From an uncultured Clostridia bacterium (GTDB taxonomy: Bacteria; Bacillota; Clostridia; Oscillospirales; Acutalibacteraceae): 5,882 bases of DNA. The notes beneath the pieces are model-generated. The model did not search any database, was not told the origin of the DNA, and saw only the letters and a program-made list of their open reading frames with translations. Shown piece by piece: positions 1-5,620 of this stretch (its first letter is position 1; each line of letters opens with the position of its first letter). Location of the stretch: contig CAMOTT010000126.1 in the NCBI GenBank assembly GCA_946626015.1, positions 1 to 5,882 on the forward strand, given 5' to 3'. The translations under genes and the position numbers were made by a program.

Positions 1-1444
1 TCATACCCAGAAGACCGATGGTTGAGAAGTGGTTGTCAAAGGTGCCCAGGTATCTCTTGGTATAGGGATAAAGTCCCTCGTTGAGGAGCTTTGTGATGAC
101 CTTTCTCTTGACGTTGAGGGAACGGGCGGCGATGTCCATCATATGGTCAAGGCGCTTGTAGAACTCCTCCTCGTTTTCGGAGAGGTATGCTATTCTGGGC
201 ATATTGATAGTAACAACACCGATGGAACCTGTGCTCTCGCCGCTGCCGAAGAAACCACCGGACTTCTTGCGAAGCTCACGCAGATCAAGACGGAGACGGC
301 AGCACATTGAACGGATGTCGCTGGGTTCCATATCACTGTTGATATAATTTGAAAAATAGGGGGTACCGTACTTGCTGGTCATCTCAAACAGCAGTTTGTT
401 GTTCTCTGTGGCAGACCAGTCGAAATCCCTTGTGATGGAATAGGTGGGAATAGGATACTGGAAGCCTCTGCCGTTTGCATCGCCCTCGATCATGATCTCA
501 ATAAAGGCCTTGTTAATCATATCCATTTCGGCCTTGCAGTCTTTATATTTGAAGTCCATCTCCTTGCCTCCCACTATTGCGTTGAGCTCGGCAAGGTCAT
601 TGGGAACGGTCCAGTCAAGTGTGATATTTGAGAAGGGAGCCTGAGTGCCCCAGCGTGAAGGTGTGTTCACGCCAAAGACAAATGATTCAAGGCTCTTTTT
701 GACCTGATCATACGTAAGGTTGTCTGCCTTTACAAACGGAGCAAGATAGGTATCAAAGGATGAAAAGGCCTGCGCGCCCGCCCATTCGTTCTGCATAATA
801 CCAAGGAAGTTTACCATCTGGTTGCAGAGAGTGGCAAGATGGCTTGCGGGGGAGGAGGTGATCTTGCCGGGAACTCCGCCGAGACCCTCCTGAATAAGCT
901 GCTTGAGCGACCAGCCTGCGCAGTAGCCTGTGAGCATGGAGAGATCGTGGATGTGGATGTCCGCGTTCCTGTGCGCGTTGGATATCTCATCATCATATAT
1001 CTCGGAGAGCCAGTAATTCGCGGTGATTGCGCCGGAGTTGCTGAGGATAAGTCCGCCGACAGAATAGGTGACGGTGGAATTCTCCTTGACGCGCCAGTCG
1101 TTTACCTTAACGTAATTATCAACTATCTCTTTGTAGTCGAGGATAGTGGACTTCATATTGCGGAGCTTTTCACGCTGCCTGCGGTAAAGGATATAGGCCT
1201 TGGCAACGTCTGAATAACCCGCCTGGCTAAGAACGGATTCGACGCTGTCCTGAATATCCTCAACTGCAATAAGTCCGTCGGAAATTTTCGGTTCAAAGTC
1301 CGCCGTAACTTTCAGAGCGAGGAAGTCTATTATGCTGGGATTATACTGACGCTCGCAAGCATCAAACGCCTTGGAAATCGCAACGGAAATTTTGGTAATA
1401 TCAAAATCTGATATCTTGTCGTCCCTTTTCACAACCTTATACAT
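1..1444 (-). CDS. nrdD: Anaerobic (class III) ribonucleoside-triphosphate reductase, catalytic subunit, 3' end off window
   Basis: NrdD reduces ribonucleoside triphosphates to dNTPs without oxygen, using a glycyl radical installed by NrdG. The reading frame is open from ATG at 1444-1442 to the window edge (481 residues; family members are usually about 600-800). An N-terminal ATP-cone (about residues 1-90) opens with the VVKRDDKISDFD signature and implies allosteric control by ATP/dATP. The catalytic barrel follows, with HIHDL then GYCAGW carrying Cys175, and MCCRL at residues 380-384. By recalled alignment to E. coli NrdD (Cys175, Cys384), Cys175 and Cys382 are the active-site pair, Cys382 being the thiyl-radical residue. 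GVVTINMPRIAYLS follows, as in the family. The visible part ends in STIGLLGM; the glycyl-radical loop and zinc site lie outside. The start is fixed by an AGGAG 10 bases upstream and by the ATP-cone beginning at once. It lies 146 bases downstream of nrdG with its own promoter and NrdR boxes. The identification is very secure. Confidence 0.97.
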   Translation of the reverse strand, partial: MYKVVKRDDKISDFDITKISVAISKAFDACERQYNPSIIDFLALKVTADFEPKISDGLIAVEDIQDSVESVLSQAGYSDVAKAYILYRRQREKLRNMKSTILDYKEIVDNYVKVNDWRVKENSTVTYSVGGLILSNSGAITANYWLSEIYDDEISNAHRNADIHIHDLSMLTGYCAGWSLKQLIQEGLGGVPGKITSSPASHLATLCNQMVNFLGIMQNEWAGAQAFSSFDTYLAPFVKADNLTYDQVKKSLESFVFGVNTPSRWGTQAPFSNITLDWTVPNDLAELNAIVGGKEMDFKYKDCKAEMDMINKAFIEIMIEGDANGRGFQYPIPTYSITRDFDWSATENNKLLFEMTSKYGTPYFSNYINSDMEPSDIRSMCCRLRLDLRELRKKSGGFFGSGESTGSIGVVTINMPRIAYLSENEEEFYKRLDHMMDIAARSLNVKRKVITKLLNEGLYPYTKRYLGTFDNHFSTIGLLGM

Positions 1445-1454
1445 TTATAACAAA

Positions 1455-1460
1455 CTCCTA
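1455..1460 (-). promoter_or_regulatory. Shine-Dalgarno site of nrdD (TAGGAG)
   Basis: Read on the minus strand, TAGGAG ends 10 bases before the ATG at 1444. It is the only purine-rich SD match in the leader and supports the chosen nrdD start. Confidence 0.85.
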
Positions 1461-1494
1461 TCAAATTAAAATATTCCTGAGGTCAACATACAAT

Positions 1495-1523
1495 ATAATA
1501 CCATTAAGTTTTTACCGTGTCAA
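1495..1523 (-). promoter_or_regulatory. Sigma-A-type promoter of nrdD
   Basis: On the minus strand a perfect -35 hexamer TTGACA (1523-1518) is followed by a 17-base spacer and a -10 hexamer TATTAT (1500-1495), one base from TATAAT. A TGG directly before the -10 supplies the TG of an extended -10 element. Transcription would start near 1488 and give a leader of about 44 bases containing the AGGAG site. The hexamers and optimal spacing are seen directly; activity is inferred. Confidence 0.85.
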
Positions 1524-1532
1524 TACAAATAT

Positions 1533-1548
1533 CCACAAAATATAGATA
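1533..1548 (-). promoter_or_regulatory. NrdR box 1 (promoter-proximal)
   Basis: The plus strand here reads CCACAAAATATAGATA. The core CAAAATATAG (1536-1545) matches 9 of 10 positions of the NrdR core CwAtATaTwG, as recalled from the literature consensus acaCwAtATaTwGtgt. It lies 9 bases upstream of the -35 hexamer of the nrdD promoter. NrdR is the ATP-cone repressor of ribonucleotide reductase genes in most bacteria and binds paired boxes. The strand is nominal because the site is near-palindromic. Confidence 0.75.
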
Positions 1549-1574
1549 TTTTTCTTAAGATAACGGCGAAATAG

Positions 1575-1590
1575 ACCCAATATATAGTTG
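1575..1590 (-). promoter_or_regulatory. NrdR box 2 (promoter-distal)
   Basis: The plus strand reads ACCCAATATATAGTTG. The core CAATATATAG (1578-1587) matches all 10 positions of CwAtATaTwG; the outer arms are only partly conserved. Its centre (1582.5) is 42 bp from that of box 1 (1540.5), about four helical turns, so both boxes face the same side of the helix. This suits the paired binding known for NrdR. The box directly abuts the nrdG stop codon. Confidence 0.8.
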
Positions 1591-2280
1591 TTACACGCCT
1601 CTCAACTCAACGGAGCCGATATATTTTGAAAGAATATTTGCGTATTCAAGCATTTTTTCTTTTGAGCATGGGTGCAGTCCATCAGAAATGATATCTCCGG
1701 AATCCACAAACTGCTGCAGGTAATATTTTGGCGCGCCCTTAAGCCATTTACCGATATTTTCAAAGTCCTCCGGGGAATGGAGCTCCTCGACCACGGTTGT
1801 GCGGAACTCATAATCAACGCCGCAGTTCCTGAGGAAGTCCACGCTTTCGGCTATGGGAGAAGCGTCAAAATTTGAAAGGCCTATGGGAACACCGTAGTTT
1901 TCCAAAGATGATTTTATATCCATCGCTACATAATCCACAAGATTTTTGTTTACAAGCTCTTTCAATTTTTCGGGAAAACTTCCGTTTGTATCAAGCTTGA
2001 CCTTAAAGCCCAGCTCCCGTACTTTTGAAATGAACTGATCGATGTCCTTTTGTAAAAGCGGTTCACCGCCGGTTATACATACTCCGTCCAGAAGTCCCTG
2101 GCGAGTTTTTAAGAAATCAAAAATTTCCTCCTCGGGCACAGCGTCATCCGGCGCCTTTGTGACAAGGGAGGCATTGTGGCAGAAAGGGCACCTGAAATTA
2201 CAGCCATAAGTAAAAACAGTGCAGGCCACGTTTTCGGGATAGTCCAGAAGCGTTAATTTTTGTAATCCTTGAATTATCAT
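1591..2280 (-). CDS. nrdG: Anaerobic ribonucleoside-triphosphate reductase activating protein (radical SAM)
   Basis: This cytosolic radical SAM enzyme uses a 4Fe-4S cluster and S-adenosylmethionine to generate the glycyl radical on NrdD. The opening GLQKLTLLDYPENVACTVFT is typical of the longer activase type (NrdG2, TIGR02495-like). The cluster motif CNFRCPFC gives Cys27, Cys31 and Cys34 (CX3CX2C); GGEP for SAM binding is at 71-74, DTNG at 97-100, and MDIKSS at about 120-125. At 229 residues it is longer than the E. coli form (about 154), as expected for this subtype. The start is firm: an in-frame TAA lies at 2293-2295, no start codon lies between it and the ATG, and the conserved N-terminus begins immediately. 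It stands upstream of nrdD, separated by the NrdR/promoter region, and 91 bases downstream of uxaC. Some NrdG2-type proteins may act on other glycyl radical enzymes, but adjacent nrdD makes NrdD the likely partner. Confidence 0.92.
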   Translation of the reverse strand: MIIQGLQKLTLLDYPENVACTVFTYGCNFRCPFCHNASLVTKAPDDAVPEEEIFDFLKTRQGLLDGVCITGGEPLLQKDIDQFISKVRELGFKVKLDTNGSFPEKLKELVNKNLVDYVAMDIKSSLENYGVPIGLSNFDASPIAESVDFLRNCGVDYEFRTTVVEELHSPEDFENIGKWLKGAPKYYLQQFVDSGDIISDGLHPCSKEKMLEYANILSKYIGSVELRGV

Positions 2281-2291
2281 AACAGTTTTTT

Positions 2292-2316
2292 GTTATCTGT
2301 AAAGATAACTTCCTTT
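2292..2316 (-). promoter_or_regulatory. Possible discontinuous ribosome binding site of nrdG (SD plus small hairpin)
   Basis: On the minus strand the only SD-like run, AAAGGA (2316-2311), lies 30 bases from the nrdG ATG, too far for normal use. Between them is a perfect 6-bp hairpin, GTTATC / loop TTTACA / GATAAC (2309-2292), then AAAAAACTGTT up to the ATG. Folding the 18-base hairpin would shorten the spacing to about 12 bases. The hairpin is AU-rich and weak, so function is speculative; the A-rich segment before the ATG could alternatively drive initiation. Confidence 0.4.
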
Positions 2317-2325
2317 ACATAGAAT

Positions 2326-2357
2326 AAGTGCTGTACCATGGGAACGATACAGCACTT
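2326..2357 (-). terminator. Hairpin downstream of uxaC (weak or partial terminator, or mRNA 3'-end stabiliser)
   Basis: AAGTGCTGTA and TACAGCACTT form a perfect 10-bp stem. On the minus-strand RNA it can extend by U-G, C-G and G-U pairs to 13 bp closing a UUCCCA loop. It begins 14 bases after the uxaC stop codon. The sequence after the stem (ATTCTATGT) has only a broken U run, so this is not a canonical intrinsic terminator. It may cause partial termination, RNA processing or protection of the upstream transcript from 3' exonucleases. Confidence 0.5.
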
Positions 2358-2371
2358 TAATATACACAGGC

Positions 2372-3769
2372 TTAAATTCCAAAATAATCCTTGGCGTTGT
2401 TGTAAGATACACCGCAGGCTATTTCGGAGAGTCTTTCTTTGTCGTAGGGATACAGACCGTTTTCCACCATATCGCCCATAAGTCCGCAAAGGATGCGGCG
2501 GAAATACTCGTGACGTGGATAGGAGAGGAAGGAGCGTGAATCTGTAACCATGCCGACAAATTTGCCGAGAACGCCTAAATTGGCAAGTGCTTTCATTTGC
2601 TCGCGCATACCGTCAAGGTTGTCGTTGAACCACCAGCCTGAACCGAACTGGATCTTGCTTGCAGCCTCGCTGTTCTGGAAATTGCCCAGCATTGCGCCGA
2701 GAACATAATTGTCCTTGGGGTTAAGAGTGAACAGTATAGTTTTCGGAAGCTGTTCTTTTATCGCGAGAGAATCAAGGAAACGTGAAAGGGGAACGGCTAT
2801 CTCCTTGTCGTCAATGGAATCATACCCGGCGTCGGGACCCAGCTTATTGAACATCAGGGTGTTGTTGTTGCGCATGGCGCCGATATGTATCTCCATAGCC
2901 CAGCCCAGCTTTGAATACTCAGCGGCAAAGAAACGCATAAGGTTTGTTTTGTATTTATCCACCTCAAGGGTTGTAAGCTTTTCGCCTTTTTTGCCCTTTG
3001 CAAAAATCAGCTCAAGCTCATCATCGGTCGCCTCTTCGCAGGGAACATAGGCGAAGGCGTGGTCTGAAGCGCAGCAGCCCATGGATCTGAACAGCTCGAT
3101 CCTTTCAAGCAAAACCTCTTTAAGCTTTTTGTAGCTGTCGATTTTTGTATTTGCAGCTGCCTCAAGGCTGCTGAGCCAAGGGATAAAGCTGTCAAGGTCT
3201 ATGTAAAGAGATTTGTCCGGGCGGAAAGCCGGAAGCACCTTGCAGGCAAAAGATTTGTCCTCTGCAAGCAGCTTGTGGTACTCAAGAGTATCCGCAGGAT
3301 CATCCGTTGTGCAAAGGCAAACAACATTTGATTTGATGATAAGCTCCCGGGGAGTAAAGCCGCCTGCGGCGATTTTTACGTTTGCCCTGTTCCAGATATC
3401 CTCTGCTGTCTTTTCGCTGAGAGTATCATAAATATCGAAATACCTCTGAAGCTCAAGATGTACCCAGTGGTACATGGGGTTGCCGATGAGGTAAGGCATG
3501 GCGCTTGCAAAGGCTTTGAACTTTTCAAAGGGCGAGGCGTCGCCTGTGATGTATTTTTCGTCAATGCCAAAGGAGCGCATCGCGCGCCATTTGTAGTGGT
3601 CGCCGCCGAGCCAGAGCTGGGCAATGTTTTCAGGCTGCTTGTTTTCGTAGATCTCTTTTGGAGACAGATGACAATGCCAATCGAAAATAGGCATTTTGTC
3701 CGCAGCCTCAAACATAAACCTTGCAGGCTCGTTGTCCAGTAAGAAATCCTTGTCCATAAACGGTTTCAT
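2372..3769 (-). CDS. uxaC: Uronate isomerase (glucuronate/galacturonate isomerase)
   Basis: UxaC interconverts D-glucuronate with D-fructuronate and D-galacturonate with D-tagaturonate, the first intracellular step of hexuronate breakdown. It belongs to the amidohydrolase superfamily with an unusual TIM-barrel fold. The 465 residues match the family (E. coli about 470). Seen in the sequence are FDWHCHLSPKEI, with metal-type His32 and His34; CLCTTDDPADTLEYH; EIHIGAMRNNN; GSGWWFNDN; and TDSRSFLSYPRHEYFRR, with Asp410 equivalent to the conserved barrel aspartate. The start ATG at 3769 has GGAG 10 bases upstream; a second ATG at 3774 is out of frame (see the mini-ORF). It lies 28 bases downstream of the mutarotase with no terminator between, so it is probably in the same operon. 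Later pathway genes (uxuA/uxuB, uxaA/uxaB, kdgK, kdgA) are not in the window. The identification is very secure. Confidence 0.97.
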   Translation of the reverse strand: MKPFMDKDFLLDNEPARFMFEAADKMPIFDWHCHLSPKEIYENKQPENIAQLWLGGDHYKWRAMRSFGIDEKYITGDASPFEKFKAFASAMPYLIGNPMYHWVHLELQRYFDIYDTLSEKTAEDIWNRANVKIAAGGFTPRELIIKSNVVCLCTTDDPADTLEYHKLLAEDKSFACKVLPAFRPDKSLYIDLDSFIPWLSSLEAAANTKIDSYKKLKEVLLERIELFRSMGCCASDHAFAYVPCEEATDDELELIFAKGKKGEKLTTLEVDKYKTNLMRFFAAEYSKLGWAMEIHIGAMRNNNTLMFNKLGPDAGYDSIDDKEIAVPLSRFLDSLAIKEQLPKTILFTLNPKDNYVLGAMLGNFQNSEAASKIQFGSGWWFNDNLDGMREQMKALANLGVLGKFVGMVTDSRSFLSYPRHEYFRRILCGLMGDMVENGLYPYDKERLSEIACGVSYNNAKDYFGI

Positions 3770-3774
3770 AGCAT
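3766..3774 (-). other. Two-codon mini-ORF (ATG CTA TGA) overlapping the uxaC start
   Basis: Between the GGAG (3783-3780) and the uxaC ATG is an out-of-frame ATG (3774-3772) followed by CTA and then TGA. That TGA overlaps the uxaC ATG as ATGA. The SD is 5 bases from the first ATG and 10 from the second. It may be chance in a short leader; if translated, ribosomes would terminate on top of the uxaC start. Confidence 0.3.
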
Positions 3775-3797
3775 ATCAACTCCAAAAAAATAATTGA

Positions 3798-4649
3798 TTA
3801 AAGTATTTCCGCTGTCCATGTGAATGAAAAGCTTTCGCCCTTTTCAAGACGGCGTATGCCTCTTTTAAGGGAAACATCCGGTGTTTTTTCGGGGGTGTCA
3901 TTTACCCCGTACCAAGGTTCGATGCAAACATACGGCGCGTTTGGTTTTGCCCATATCCCAAGGAAGGGGCAGTCGCCAAAAGTGAACTTCACCCTGTATC
4001 CGCTAACGTTTCCGTCTAATATAAGATACTTGGACTTTATTCCGGAAAGTATAAACGCATCGTGATCAAAAGAGTCCGGCTGTAAGGTGATGGTATTTGA
4101 ATTTTCGAGAACGGGGAACACCTGATCGATCAACATATTAGATGAATCTATGCGTTCGGTGCTAAGAGTTTCGTTTTTTTCAAAAACAATATTATCGCCT
4201 ATGGCGCAGTTAAAGCCCGGATGCGCGCCGATGGAAAAATACATTTCCCCATCGGTTTTATTGAACACGGAAAGCTCGGCTTTCAGGCCTGTATCCGTAA
4301 GCTCATAGCAAACCCTCAGTTCAAATTCAAAGGGGTACATTTTAAGGGTTTCCTCGTCACTGCATATTGAAAAAACAGCTTTATTGCCCCCGACTTCCAC
4401 CGGGGTAAAGAGACGGTGGCGGACAAAACCGTGCTTGGGCACAGAGTACTCTTTTCCATTATAGCGGAAAGTATTATTGTTGAGCTGACCGATAAAGGGG
4501 AAAAGAATAGGGGATTGCCCATACCAGATCTCTTTGATGCCCTGCCAAAGATACTCAACGCCGTCCGATTTGCGGACAAATGAGGTGAGCTCCGCGCCCA
4601 TATCCTTGATCTTCACTGAAAATTTATCGTTTTCAATAGTATAAATCAT
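3798..4649 (-). CDS. Aldose 1-epimerase family protein (LacX-like mutarotase)
   Basis: The family interconverts alpha and beta anomers of free aldoses in the cytosol, readying sugars for isomerases or kinases. The 283 residues fit the short LacX-like branch rather than the longer GalM (about 340). Visible family features are FPFIGQL (51-57), HGFVRHR with His73 and His77, SIGAHPGFN with the general-acid-type His143, and CIEPWYG with Glu244 as the likely catalytic base; the rest is beta-rich, as expected of the galactose mutarotase fold. The ATG at 4649 lies 14 bases after the upstream permease stop, and AAGGA (4662-4658) sits right after that TAA, suggesting translational coupling. It lies 28 bases upstream of uxaC. 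Its position suggests it acts on the sugar or uronate used by this operon, but the substrate cannot be read from sequence. Hexose-6-phosphate mutarotases are relatives and a less likely alternative. Confidence 0.88.
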   Translation of the reverse strand: MIYTIENDKFSVKIKDMGAELTSFVRKSDGVEYLWQGIKEIWYGQSPILFPFIGQLNNNTFRYNGKEYSVPKHGFVRHRLFTPVEVGGNKAVFSICSDEETLKMYPFEFELRVCYELTDTGLKAELSVFNKTDGEMYFSIGAHPGFNCAIGDNIVFEKNETLSTERIDSSNMLIDQVFPVLENSNTITLQPDSFDHDAFILSGIKSKYLILDGNVSGYRVKFTFGDCPFLGIWAKPNAPYVCIEPWYGVNDTPEKTPDVSLKRGIRRLEKGESFSFTWTAEIL

Positions 4650-4663
4650 AATATCTCATCCTT

Positions 4664-5620
4664 TTATCTTTCTTCTCTGAAGTAGTTTAATCCGCAGGCG
4701 GCAGGCTGGCCGCTTGTTCTGCCGGAACGTACTGAGGTGATTATAAGCACAATGATGGTGAGCAGGAAGGGAAGCATCTGATAAAACGCCTTAGGAACAG
4801 ATATCACACTGGCAGGAACATAATACGTCAACGAATTGAACGCGCCGAAAACAAATGAGCCGAGGATAGCCAAAGCGGGATTCCAGCTGACGAAAATAAC
4901 CAGCGCCACGGAGATCCAGCCGTAACCGTTGACTATTCCGGCAGGCTGCCAGCTGCCATTTGCAGTGATAAGGGACATAAAGGCTCCGCCAATGCCGCAA
5001 ATACCGCCGCCTATAATAATGTTTATATATTTATGCAGCGTAACATTTATTCCTGCTACGTCCGCCGCAGCCGGGTTTTCGCCGATGGCGCGAACGCTCA
5101 GACCTGTGCGCGTTTTATTGTAGAAAAGAGCGAACAGTATGCAGAGCAGGATAGCAAAATAGGTGAGGGGATTGAGAGAGAATAAGAGCTTGCCCACATA
5201 GGGAATATCACTGAGAACTGGAATATGCACAGCATCAACCTTTGAGGCAAAAACCTCCGAAACCTTGGGAGCGCCGCCTATCTTGCCGGTCATGGAATAA
5301 CCCAAAACCAAAGATATACCAGTACCAAAGGTAGTCAGCGTAAGACCGGTAACATTCTGGTTTGCCCGGAGCGTCACTGTAAGGAAGGCATAAACAGCCG
5401 CGCTGAGAGCCGCGCTCAAAAAGGCCGCAAGGATGGAAAGCACAACGCTTTCTGTTGAATAGGCAGCATAAAAACCGGCGAAAGCGCCGATCCACATCAT
5501 ACCCTCGACGCCAAGATTGAGGTTACCTGCGCGCTCGGTCACGATCTCGCCGAGAGTTCCGAAAAGCAGGGGAGTACCGGAAAGAATAGCTGCGTAAAGA
5601 AAATTTATAAAAGTGTTCAT
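4664..5620 (-). CDS. ABC transporter permease, NupQ/YufQ-like (BmpA-type nucleoside/sugar importer)
   Basis: This is an integral membrane subunit of an ABC importer of the branched-chain amino acid/ribose permease superfamily. Within it, the NupQ (YufQ) group works with a BmpA-type lipoprotein, a double-domain ATPase (NupO) and NupP, and in characterised cases imports nucleosides. The 318 residues carry many hydrophobic segments, including about 8-23, 41-55, 58-82, 94-109, 152-168, 199-220, 234-262 and 280-296. Family marks are ERAGNLNLGVEGMM (29-42), the cytoplasmic coupling loop RTGLSVRAIGENPAAADVAGINV (171-193, quoted in two parts: RTGLSVRAIG and ENPAAADVAGINV), and a C-terminus ending NYFREER. 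The ATG at 5620 overlaps the previous stop as ATGA and has AAGGAG (5639-5634) 13 bases upstream. The downstream mutarotase starts 14 bases after its stop. Family assignment is secure; the substrate is not, because the neighbours are sugar and uronate enzymes. Confidence 0.9.
   Translation of the reverse strand: MNTFINFLYAAILSGTPLLFGTLGEIVTERAGNLNLGVEGMMWIGAFAGFYAAYSTESVVLSILAAFLSAALSAAVYAFLTVTLRANQNVTGLTLTTFGTGISLVLGYSMTGKIGGAPKVSEVFASKVDAVHIPVLSDIPYVGKLLFSLNPLTYFAILLCILFALFYNKTRTGLSVRAIGENPAAADVAGINVTLHKYINIIIGGGICGIGGAFMSLITANGSWQPAGIVNGYGWISVALVIFVSWNPALAILGSFVFGAFNSLTYYVPASVISVPKAFYQMLPFLLTIIVLIITSVRSGRTSGQPAACGLNYFREER

Noticed and set aside
839..1213. Plus-strand open frame of 124 codons opposite nrdD
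   Set aside because: It lies wholly antisense to the conserved nrdD coding region, has no recognisable motif and is a composition shadow. The same applies to the plus-strand frames at 29-310 and 444-644.
2321..2349. Promoter for nrdG using TATTCT (2326-2321) as a -10
   Set aside because: The hexamer 17 bases upstream reads TATCGT, unlike TTGACA, and it lies inside the hairpin. No convincing promoter was found in this gap.
2709..3050. Plus-strand open frame of 113 codons opposite uxaC
   Set aside because: It is antisense to strongly conserved uxaC, with serine-rich low-complexity translation and no supporting promoter or SD. The frames at 3213-3431 and 3458-3742 are rejected for the same reason.
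3376..3711. Minus-strand open frame of 111 codons inside uxaC
   Set aside because: It is an out-of-frame shadow within an intact, family-length uxaC and has no family features.
3770..3797. Terminator between the mutarotase gene and uxaC
   Set aside because: There is an A/T run (3785-3791) but no stem-loop in the 28-base gap; the genes are more likely cotranscribed.
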